Of a DNA stretch of 10,443 bases, positions 1 to 5,920 are shown piece by piece. Numbering within the stretch: the stretch's first letter is position 1; every line of letters starts with the position of its first letter. Both the position numbers and the translations under genes were made by a program. The notes beneath the pieces are model-generated. The model did not search any database. It saw only the letters and a list, made by a program, of their open reading frames with translations, and was not told the DNA's origin. The stretch spans positions 1 to 10,443 of the forward strand of contig WRJC01000082.1 of the NCBI GenBank assembly GCA_009782405.1. Reading direction: 5' to 3'. This stretch comes from Oscillospiraceae bacterium (lineage in GTDB: Bacteria > Bacillota_A > Clostridia > Oscillospirales > WRJC01).

Positions 1-324
1 AGTGTATATTTTTTGTTTATCAAGAATTATGCTGCGCCGTTCGTCCCAATTAACCTTATCCGCTTTGGGTTCGACGATTAAAGTATGTAAATTGGGACGA
101 TAAGATTCTGGGCGAGTATCAGCAGTATGTTTTTCAACTTCTATATCTATCCAAACATATTTAGGATATTTTTGTTCGTCATTCAAAAGTCTGAACGGCA
201 TTGGATATAATCTAATCCATGAGCCATCTTCAAGGATACCTGCGGTACAAACAAGTTCCGCATATTTTTCAGAAATTGTTGGATATGTCTTAACGACAAT
301 ATAGACCCTTTTCTTTTCGGCCAT
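1..324 (-). CDS. Conserved small protein, 3'-truncated by the window edge (DUF488 neighbour)
   Basis: This reading frame starts with ATG at 324-322 and stays open for 108 codons to the left edge, so the C-terminus is missing. It begins MAEKKRVYIVVKTYPTIS and contains GILEDGSWIRLYPMPFR, then an acidic and aromatic stretch (KYPKYVWIDIEVEKH). No signal peptide or membrane segment is visible. From memory, similar proteins occur directly after DUF488 genes in other bacteria, but I know no established function. The start overlaps the stop of the upstream DUF488 gene by one base (TAATG), which points to translational coupling. An AAGGAG stretch lies within the end of the upstream gene but is rather far from the ATG. 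The frame, the overlap and the normal protein composition make coding likely; the function is unknown. Confidence 0.8.
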   Translation of the reverse strand, partial: MAEKKRVYIVVKTYPTISEKYAELVCTAGILEDGSWIRLYPMPFRLLNDEQKYPKYVWIDIEVEKHTADTRPESYRPNLHTLIVEPKADKVNWDERRSIILDKQKIYT

Positions 325-1184
325 TACAAATTCACGCTCCTTGTTTTGTGTGCATTTGCTATGTAATTTTTGATAACGTGTCTATGGCACATCATCGCAT
401 CTTCTTCGTAACACATCAATGCAATTCGGATATTTGATAGCAATAGCGAATATATCCAATCAAGGTGGAGTTCAAGATATGGGAGCGTTTGAACGTAATC
501 TTCAAATAAGAGCTCATAATCTTCAATTGTTTCAAGCGCACTACGTTTTTCGGATTCAATGCCAAGTTCAGGTATATGGATATATTTAATTCCGACGGTT
601 CCCGCTATATGTTCGAGTTTGCCTTTTGAAAAACCGAACTTCCGGCTCAACGGATTTTTGCGCACATCGCATAACAATTTTATCCCATGCTGGAGCAAAA
701 TATTTATAAATGCCTCGATAGTTTTTCCCTCGTAGCCTATTGTAAATAATGTTTGTTCGGAATTAATATATTTCGATTTTTCGTTGTTGAAGCGATCCGC
801 TTCCGCGCCGTAAAAAAGGCTGTTAATCATTTCGCTGTTTATCGCATAGTAAGGATATTCGCGGTATGCTTTGCGGATAAGGTCATTTCCACGCACGGTT
901 TCAATATCAATCAAGTTAGTTTGTGAATACTCGCCCGCCACTTTTACGCTTGTGCCTCCGAGCGTCAAAAAGCCGTCCCTATTAAGAATTTCCACATCTT
1001 CTGCAAGCTGGAATGAATACGCTCCGAATTTATACGGGATAAACTCGTATAAATCGGTTCTGTTTTTCATCGTGTACAGGAACACTAATTTTTGCAATTC
1101 AGTATTCGATACGCTGCCGCCTATTTGCCGCATAAAATCCAAAAGGAAACGTTGTCGTCTGTATGTCGGTTGTGGGTTATTCAT
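324..1184 (-). CDS. DUF488 protein with an extra N-terminal domain
   Basis: This is a 286-aa protein with two parts. Residues about 145-275 form a DUF488 domain: TLFTIGYEGKT opens the first strand, then LLCDVRKNPLSRKFGFSKG, and near the end the family signature CYEEDAMMCHRHVI with its Cys and Cys-His-Arg residues. The biochemical role of DUF488 is not established. Residues 1 to about 120 (for example TELQKLVFLYTMKNR and YKFGAYSFQLAEDVEIL) look like a helical DUF4065/SocA-type or winged-helix domain; this assignment is tentative. Frame-compatible ATGs lie upstream (to 1214), but I chose the ATG at 1184 because GGAGG (1195-1191) lies 6 bases before it. The start overlaps the end of the upstream methyltransferase (ATGAATAA), and the stop overlaps the next gene (TAATG), so this is the middle of a coupled chain. 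The context suggests a defence island role. Confidence 0.85.
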   Translation of the reverse strand: MNNPQPTYRRQRFLLDFMRQIGGSVSNTELQKLVFLYTMKNRTDLYEFIPYKFGAYSFQLAEDVEILNRDGFLTLGGTSVKVAGEYSQTNLIDIETVRGNDLIRKAYREYPYYAINSEMINSLFYGAEADRFNNEKSKYINSEQTLFTIGYEGKTIEAFINILLQHGIKLLCDVRKNPLSRKFGFSKGKLEHIAGTVGIKYIHIPELGIESEKRSALETIEDYELLFEDYVQTLPYLELHLDWIYSLLLSNIRIALMCYEEDAMMCHRHVIKNYIANAHKTRSVNL

Positions 1185-2316
1185 CATCGTCCTCCGCGTC
1201 ATTACCGTTTCCATCGTTCAATTCTATCGGGCGTACCATATTCTCGATAAATGATACTTCGTCATTGGTCAAACCATATTTTGCATAGAGTTTTTCATCT
1301 GTCCACGGTTCGGTAAAGTTTTGTATAGGAACGAAAGTGTACGCTTTTTTCATAGTGTTTTGCGATATTTTTATCAACGAAATAAGGGCGTGGAAAAACT
1401 TTGTCTGCATATAGGAATATGCGTTATTCATTTCATCTTCCGTGTTGAATGTCCCAACCACCAGATACGTTTCAGTACAGCATGAACTGTACTCAGCCTT
1501 TATTGGATTTAACCAATCATTGCTTATATTCCCTATACCCCATGCTTTCGGAATAAGGATTTTATGAGTATCAATCAATTCAGGGTTCTTAACTATTTTG
1601 CTTCTTTCAATATAACCAATACCATCATTACGCCACCCATTATAATAAAAACACACGGAGTTCGCAAAAGGTTTTAATGCGTATGTAGGTTTTACCCTTC
1701 TATAACTATTTTCTACTCGTACATCAAACCCAAAGGGGTCATTTGCACTAATGATTTCAGCAAAACTCTTTTCACCGAAACCGCTAACTCGTCTATATAA
1801 TGAAATAGCCGAGTTAAACCTAATAAGAGTAGAGCATCCTTCTTCTAACAAAGGACGTGTCATCTCATTTGCAATATCGTTGTCCAAATGCGAAACAATT
1901 TTACAATCGCCTCCATTATCCCTGTCCCAAAGAAAATAGCAAACTCCCCCTTTTATTGAATACTTGCCGTTCGGAAACTTTGAACAGTACACGCTCCGGC
2001 GCGACAGCAGCGAAGTCATTTCTGTTATCGCAATCCCGTAAAGCTGTTTGCGGAAAATATGCCCTATGCGCTCTTGCAAATCGGGAATTTCATTTTCAAG
2101 CCCGACAAGTAACCGCTTGGCTATCTCACGCAGGAATACGCCGGATTTACACGCCGGGTCAAGGAACATCGCATTCCTGTCGCCGAACAATTCCTGCGGG
2201 AGCATATCGAGCATTTTGTTTACGATGTCCGGCGGCGTGAATACCTCGTCATTAGAAAGGTTGGCGAGGCATGATAGCACATCGGGGTTGTATGTATTCG
2301 TGTAAAAATCACTCAT
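1177..2316 (-). CDS. Eco57I-like DNA methyltransferase with an internal in-frame deletion (lacks NPPY)
   Basis: This is a 379-aa protein of the Eco57I/N6-adenine methyltransferase type, probably a specificity and methylation subunit of a restriction-modification system. NDEVFTPPDIVNKMLDMLP (residues 22-40) is motif X, and FLDPACKSGVFLREIAKRL (51-69) is the SAM-binding motif I in the 'KSG' variant of this family. The usual catalytic NPPY motif and its surroundings are absent. Residues 110-120 (YCSKFPNGKYS) run directly into IKGGVCYFLWDRDN, which in relatives, as I remember them, lies roughly 150 residues further on, after the NPPY block. The C-terminal recognition-type region (to ...WTDEKLYAKYGLTNDEVSFIENMVRPIEL) looks intact. 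The start at 2316 matches the family N-terminus MSDFYTNTYNPDVL. An upstream extension to 2430 would overlap the nuclease gene and reads through repeat DNA. The protein is probably not a working methyltransferase, although it may still bind DNA or its partner. Confidence 0.85.
   Translation of the reverse strand: MSDFYTNTYNPDVLSCLANLSNDEVFTPPDIVNKMLDMLPQELFGDRNAMFLDPACKSGVFLREIAKRLLVGLENEIPDLQERIGHIFRKQLYGIAITEMTSLLSRRSVYCSKFPNGKYSIKGGVCYFLWDRDNGGDCKIVSHLDNDIANEMTRPLLEEGCSTLIRFNSAISLYRRVSGFGEKSFAEIISANDPFGFDVRVENSYRRVKPTYALKPFANSVCFYYNGWRNDGIGYIERSKIVKNPELIDTHKILIPKAWGIGNISNDWLNPIKAEYSSCCTETYLVVGTFNTEDEMNNAYSYMQTKFFHALISLIKISQNTMKKAYTFVPIQNFTEPWTDEKLYAKYGLTNDEVSFIENMVRPIELNDGNGNDAEDDDE
1191..1195 (-). 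promoter_or_regulatory. Ribosome binding site GGAGG deciding the DUF488 start
   Basis: GGAGG lies inside the last codons of the upstream methyltransferase gene. It is 6 bases before the ATG at 1184 and only 3 before the ATG at 1187, so the 1184 start is preferred over the longer versions beginning at 1187, 1202 or 1214. Confidence 0.6.
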
Positions 2317-2346
2317 ATTGCTGCACCCTTTTATAATGTACTGGCG
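2291..2346 (-). repeat. 56-bp direct repeat, copy A (flanks the nuclease gene)
   Basis: This matches 3613-3668 at 53 of 56 positions by eye, with differences at 2299, 2301 and 2327. It covers the first codons of the large methyltransferase gene (ATG at 2316) and, upstream of that, a piece homologous to the end of the small methyltransferase gene: in that frame it reads SPVHYKRVQQYE then TGA. Weaker similarity continues to about 2369 (the TTTCGCCA word is shared). Copies A and B bracket the DUF1016 nuclease gene, 1322 bases apart. Confidence 0.9.
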
Positions 2347-2380
2347 AGGTCGAGTTTCTTCTGGCGAAACTGCTTTGTGT

Positions 2381-3574
2381 TCATTCGCGCACCTCGCTGT
2401 CAGGCAAGTTTTCATAGTAAGAATTATCATGATTATCGAGCAGTTTTATTATGTCATCAGCGTCCGGCAAGGCATTTTTCCATGTTTCCGGCATTTCGTT
2501 CCGCGTCCTGTATGTCGCAACGCCCATCGGTTTTGTGTAGTCGCGTACGGCGAACTCAACGATGTTCCGACTCGCTTCTTTGCACAGAATAATGCCGATT
2601 GACGGGGCTTCGTCGGGTTGCCGGATGTATTCGTCAAGCGCGGACAAGTAAAAATTCAATTGTCCCAAGTGCGCGGGCTTGAAGTCGCCGCGCTTTAATT
2701 CAATGGCGACAAGACAATGCAGTTCGCGGTTAAAGAACAAAAGGTCAATGAAAAACTCCTTTTCGTCAACAACAATACGATATTGATTTCCCATATAACA
2801 GAACTTGTTTCCGCCAAAGGACAAAATAAATTGCTTGATGTTCGCGACTATGCTCCGTTCAAAAACCCGCTCGTCAGGGTCAATTTCATCTTCAATATTT
2901 ACAAAATCCAAAAAATATTCTTCCTTGAAAGATCGAATGGCACGGTTGGCTTGCTCGGTTTCGGGCAGCGTTTGCAAAAAATTGTTCGGCATTTTTCCGG
3001 TTTTATTATATAAACCTCCGCGCAGATACGATTTGAGCGTGTCCACCGTCAAAAATTCGGCGGCGCATCGTGAAATGTAAAACAGTCTGCCGTCAAGTGA
3101 TTTTTCTTTCGCCAAAATTTCGGAATGATGGGAGAAACCGACATTGAAAAATGCGTCTGCAGAAAAACCAGCTATTGCAAGGTTGTTCGTATGCCGTGGC
3201 AAAAGCCCTAAATCAAGGATATTTTCCGGTCTTGATAAAATTTGCATTTCGTCATTTAACAACTGACGATTTGGAAAATTTGTAAATAATGGCTGCCACG
3301 CTTCATAAAACAACCGCATCTTTTTGAGTGACACTTCGCCAAAACCGCGCAAACCCGGCAATTCACGTTGCAATAATTCTGATAATTGCTTGATCGCGCT
3401 TTGCCCCCATACATTGTTGCGGGAGTTTTCCGAAACATACCGCCCGACAGCATAATACAAGCCGAGCAGCTCTTTGTTTATCAGTTTCGCCGCTTGATAG
3501 CGTGAGCGGACAATCGCTTCTTTTATGACAATAGCTGCGTCGTTAAAATCAAAATTTTTATTTTCGCCCATCAT
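2381..3574 (-). CDS. DUF1016 (YhcG-type) PD-(D/E)XK nuclease
   Basis: This 397-aa protein has the DUF1016 layout. The N-terminal helical domain (about 12-180) includes SRYQAAKLINKELLGLYYAVGRYV and RGFGEVSLKKMRLFYEAW. The C-terminal nuclease domain (about 205-375) carries a PD-(D/E)XK pattern: D277 in FIDLLFFNRELHCL, then E292 and K294 in AIELKRG, followed by AHLGQLNFYLSALDE. The catalytic residues all look intact and the length is normal for the family. DUF1016 proteins are predicted nucleases common in restriction-modification and defence islands; their target is not established. ATG-ATG at 3574/3571 follows AAAAGGA, and either start is possible. The gene lies between two methyltransferase genes and is flanked by 56-bp direct repeats, which suggests later insertion as a module. 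It ends 64 bases before the next start. Confidence 0.9.
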   Translation of the reverse strand: MMGENKNFDFNDAAIVIKEAIVRSRYQAAKLINKELLGLYYAVGRYVSENSRNNVWGQSAIKQLSELLQRELPGLRGFGEVSLKKMRLFYEAWQPLFTNFPNRQLLNDEMQILSRPENILDLGLLPRHTNNLAIAGFSADAFFNVGFSHHSEILAKEKSLDGRLFYISRCAAEFLTVDTLKSYLRGGLYNKTGKMPNNFLQTLPETEQANRAIRSFKEEYFLDFVNIEDEIDPDERVFERSIVANIKQFILSFGGNKFCYMGNQYRIVVDEKEFFIDLLFFNRELHCLVAIELKRGDFKPAHLGQLNFYLSALDEYIRQPDEAPSIGIILCKEASRNIVEFAVRDYTKPMGVATYRTRNEMPETWKNALPDADDIIKLLDNHDNSYYENLPDSEVRE

Positions 3575-3630
3575 TCGTCCTTTTCGCCTATCAGATTTTC
3601 AAGATTGCTTTTTATGTATTTGCGTAAAAA
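3571..3630 (-). pseudogene. In-frame tail after the small methyltransferase stop
   Basis: Directly after the TGA at 3633-3631, the same frame stays open for 19 codons (FLRKYIKSNLENLIGEKDE). It ends in a TGA that overlaps the ATGATG start of the nuclease gene. This is the arrangement expected of a true gene end in a tight operon. Either the small methyltransferase once extended to here and the TGA arose from CGA (E-R-F-L-R-K), or this is the tail of another gene fused at the repeat edge. It is too short for either reading to be certain. Confidence 0.4.
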
Positions 3631-3638
3631 TCACTCAT
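3612..3638 (-). pseudogene. Remnant start of the large methyltransferase (MSDFYANT-stop)
   Basis: ATG at 3638 opens a frame reading MSDFYANT and then TAA. It is nearly the same as the first eight residues (MSDFYTNT) of the intact downstream gene at 2316. Its ATG overlaps the TGA of the small methyltransferase (ATGAGTGA), which is how two neighbouring genes in one operon would normally join. It is best read as the 5' stub left behind, or copied, when the nuclease gene came to lie between the two methyltransferase genes. Confidence 0.55.
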
Positions 3639-3668
3639 ATTGCTGCACCATTTTATAATGTACTGGCG
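3613..3668 (-). repeat. 56-bp direct repeat, copy B (flanks the nuclease gene)
   Basis: This is the second copy of the repeat at 2291-2346, in the same orientation, with three mismatches. Here it spans the real 3' end of the small methyltransferase gene (PPVHYKMVQQYE-stop) and the stub MSDFYANT. The homology stops sharply at 3613 on the nuclease-gene side. Confidence 0.9.
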
Positions 3669-4302
3669 GGAACTCTCGGATTGGCGAAAGTATCATTGCC
3701 CCCGTTTCATCGTATTGGTAATCGCCGGATATTCCCAACATATCTAATTGTTGATTTTCCGTGTTTTCTTCTAACATTTGACTAAGTTGGAAATCGCGCC
3801 GTTTTAACATATAGCCATTGACTGCCGACCATTCGGCGAAAATAATCGGTTCGCCGTCAAAATTTTTCATCGTTAGCGCGTCACCGCAAAGAATATTATG
3901 CCGCAAAATATGCCGCACAGCTTCGCGGGTTTCGTCGCTTGCTTCTTTCCGGCAATTTATCGTGTATTCCCTATCGAAAATGTCAAACATTCGCTTTCGG
4001 CATTCGTCCGTATTATCCGGCAATAATTCCACACCGTAAATACTTGTAACCGCGATAACAGCGTAACGCTCATAATCAGCGGTTTGGTTGCCATATCGTG
4101 ATTTTACGACAGAGAGTTTCCGGTGCAATATTTCCGCGAGAAAATTACCATTACCACAAGCAGGTTCGAGAAATCGGCTGTCAATGCGTTCGGTTTCCTG
4201 TTTCACAAGGTCGAGCATGGCACTCACTTCACGCTCTGCTGTGAACACTTCTCCGTGGTCGGCGATACGTTGTTTGGATTTTGTTTGATTGCTGTTCAAC
4301 AT
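3631..4302 (-). CDS. Small SAM-binding DNA methyltransferase-like subunit
   Basis: This 223-aa protein has the N-terminal SAM-binding half of an N6-adenine DNA methyltransferase. HGEVFTAEREVSAML (16-30) is motif X, FLEPACGNGNFLAEIL (44-59) is motif I, IYGVELLPDN (88-97) is motif II and NILCGDALT (136-144) is motif III. Where NPPY is expected the chain reads IIFAEWSAVNG (153-163), so no catalytic motif is seen. I recall the family being about this length and sitting next to an Eco57I-like methyltransferase beginning MSDFYTN, which suggests a two-subunit enzyme. That partner is still present but has been separated by the nuclease gene. ATG at 4302 has AAGGA upstream and lies 3 bases after the DUF2442 stop. 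The end at 3631 may be early: the frame reopens for 19 codons after the TGA. Confidence 0.85.
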   Translation of the reverse strand: MLNSNQTKSKQRIADHGEVFTAEREVSAMLDLVKQETERIDSRFLEPACGNGNFLAEILHRKLSVVKSRYGNQTADYERYAVIAVTSIYGVELLPDNTDECRKRMFDIFDREYTINCRKEASDETREAVRHILRHNILCGDALTMKNFDGEPIIFAEWSAVNGYMLKRRDFQLSQMLEENTENQQLDMLGISGDYQYDETGAMILSPIREFPPVHYKMVQQYE

Positions 4303-4305
4303 TTT

Positions 4306-4563
4306 TCATTCCTTGGCTTTGATTCCGTTTTCCCACAATTCGCATTCCGATATATCAATATCGCTGTTCCATGCAACTGCGTAGCCTCCGCAATCTACAT
4401 GAGCTTGATCAAATAAATCATTATATTTTAAATCTTCGTAAATTCCAAATTGCGGAATTAATCGCTTGATGTCATAAATTTTCTTTATTCCATTCTCAAA
4501 CTCAACGAGCAAAATCATATCTTCAAGCGGTTTTACTGACTTTACTTTTATCGATAAGCTCAT
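4306..4563 (-). CDS. DUF2442 domain protein
   Basis: This 85-aa protein covers the whole DUF2442 domain: ILLVEFENGIKKIYDIKRLI, then QAHVDCGGYAVAWNSDIDIS and the ending ECELWENG, all typical of the family. DUF2442 proteins are small and commonly sit next to a DUF4160 protein in pairs resembling toxin-antitoxin modules. No DUF4160 gene is visible here, so it stands alone. Its biochemical role is unknown. The ribosome site is a weak GGGGG about 8 bases before the ATG. Its stop is only 3 bases from the small methyltransferase start, so the two are probably translated from one message. It is the first gene of the AT-richer defence segment. Confidence 0.85.
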   Translation of the reverse strand: MSLSIKVKSVKPLEDMILLVEFENGIKKIYDIKRLIPQFGIYEDLKYNDLFDQAHVDCGGYAVAWNSDIDISECELWENGIKAKE

Positions 4564-4605
4564 TAAATTGCCCCCAAAACTAAATTTATTTCAACGGTTC
4601 AAGTT

Positions 4606-5130
4606 TTAAGGCAAGTCGATATTGAACACCACGGTGCCCTCAAATAACACGTCATCATAGTCGTCCCACTTACTGAATTTGAACAGAACCTGAACGGTTT
4701 TGACATCTTCCGGGGAAAGCCCCAAATTTTCCAGTTCGCTTATCGGTATTTCCACGCTGAATTCGTCCGAAGAAGCAATGGATCTGTGTACAATATTGGT
4801 GGCTGTTCCATTGATCACAAACGGGGCATCCATCCATTGAACCCTCATTGGGATATTGCTTTTGACTTCGCACCTGATCATGATTGTTTCGGCGATGGAG
4901 TTGACGATAACGCTATTGTATGTAAGCGTGAAATTATCGTTGGCGAATGCTGCATCGCCCGGATTGACCGTAGCGGTCTGTTTTTCTATATCTCCCGGCT
5001 TTGCATTGGCGGGCGCGTCGTCTGACGCATCGCCGCCTGAATCGGGCGCGGCATCGCTGCCCTCGCCGCAACCTGTCAGCAGGGAAAGCGCGAATGCCAA
5101 AATTAGCGCAAATGCAAGCAATTTTTTCAT
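4606..5130 (-). CDS. Small lipoprotein of unknown function
   Basis: This 174-aa protein has a clear type II signal peptide: MKKLL, a hydrophobic stretch, then the lipobox LLTGC with the lipidated cysteine at residue 21. Residues 22-50 form a Gly/Ser/Asp/Ala/Pro-rich linker. Residues about 55-174 look like an all-beta domain (NFTLTYNSVIVNSI, TIMIRCEVKSNIP, DEFSVEIPIS, KTVQVLFKFSKWDD, FEGTVVFNIDLP), resembling small immunoglobulin-like or DUF4352-like extracellular domains; this likeness is tentative. It should be anchored outside the cytoplasmic membrane. AGGAGG lies 10 bases before the ATG, and the gene starts about 40 bases after the CooC-like gene. No function can be assigned, and any link to the CooC genes is by position only. 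Confidence 0.85.
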   Translation of the reverse strand: MKKLLAFALILAFALSLLTGCGEGSDAAPDSGGDASDDAPANAKPGDIEKQTATVNPGDAAFANDNFTLTYNSVIVNSIAETIMIRCEVKSNIPMRVQWMDAPFVINGTATNIVHRSIASSDEFSVEIPISELENLGLSPEDVKTVQVLFKFSKWDDYDDVLFEGTVVFNIDLP

Positions 5131-5170
5131 TATTGGTTATCCTCCTATTTCATCCATTGCGTTATGAAAA

Positions 5171-5920
5171 TCAAATCATCTCTTTGACAAATCCGTTGAC
5201 TATCAAATTCACCGGGTTATCTTCCGGCAATTCGAGAAAACTTTTGCCGTTCTCCGCAAATTCGGCGATTTCGTCGTCGTCGGGAAGCATGATCACATAA
5301 TCCGCTTTCGCGTAACTTCTTATTTCTTCGAGTTTCGCGGGAATTTTGCCCCCCCTCACGCGGTTTGCCACCAAGGCGAGCTTGCCGTATTCGATTTCCA
5401 TCTCCAGCGCGAGCTCATACAGCCTCTTCAGGGTTTCGAGCCCCGCGTTCGAGGCATCCGACACGAGCGCCATCGTGTCCACTTTCTGCACGATTCGCCG
5501 CGAGAGGTTTTCCAGCCCCGCTTCGTTGTCCAACACCACATACGGGTACTGCCCCGCAAGCTCGCCGATCACCGACTTTAGCACGTTGTTGGCATAGCAA
5601 TAGCAGCCCGCGCCTTCGGGCCGCCCCATGGCGATCAAATCAAAACCGTTTGCCTCGACTAAACTTTCGTTCAGCTTGATCTGCAACAGTTCCTTTGTGG
5701 ATATGTTCGGCGAGGCGCCCTCGGCTTTCACGTCCTCGCGGGCGCGGCCCACCGTCTTTTCGGCTTTCACCCCAAGCGCCGCGTCGAGGCAGCTGTTCGG
5801 GTCCGCATCGATCGCAAGCGCCGGAGTTTTGCCCGCAGCTATAAGATTTTTTACCAAAAGGCCGGAAAACGTGGTCTTGCCCACGCCGCCCTTTCCCGTG
5901 ACCGCTATCATGTAGCTCAT
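5171..5920 (-). CDS. CooC/AcsF-family nickel-insertion ATPase (second paralogue)
   Basis: This 249-aa SIMIBI/MinD-type P-loop ATPase starts MIAVTGKGGVGKTT (residues 4-17), the deviant Walker A with its signature lysine. It continues with AIDADPNSCLDAALGV (36-51) and GRPEGAGCYCYANN (99-112), whose Cys106-x-Cys108 is the metal-binding pair of CooC proteins. DNEAGLENLSRR (131-142) is the Walker B/switch region. CooC-family proteins drive ATP-dependent nickel insertion into CO dehydrogenase, and AcsF does so for acetyl-CoA synthase; which target applies here cannot be told from the sequence. The start overlaps the stop of the upstream CooC gene by ATGA, with GGAG 8 bases before it, so the two are coupled. 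The sequence is well diverged from its neighbour, so this is an old paralogue pair rather than a recent duplication. Confidence 0.92.
   Translation of the reverse strand: MSYMIAVTGKGGVGKTTFSGLLVKNLIAAGKTPALAIDADPNSCLDAALGVKAEKTVGRAREDVKAEGASPNISTKELLQIKLNESLVEANGFDLIAMGRPEGAGCYCYANNVLKSVIGELAGQYPYVVLDNEAGLENLSRRIVQKVDTMALVSDASNAGLETLKRLYELALEMEIEYGKLALVANRVRGGKIPAKLEEIRSYAKADYVIMLPDDDEIAEFAENGKSFLELPEDNPVNLIVNGFVKEMI

Noticed and set aside
2317..2430. A 38-codon N-terminal extension of the large methyltransferase.
   Set aside because: It overlaps the nuclease gene and reads through the repeat in a frame that is not the homologous one. The family start MSDFYTNTYN at 2316 is the better choice.
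2291..3668. The repeat-flanked nuclease gene as an insertion sequence or transposon.
   Set aside because: There is no transposase, no terminal inverted repeats and no short target duplication. The repeats are pieces of the flanking genes.
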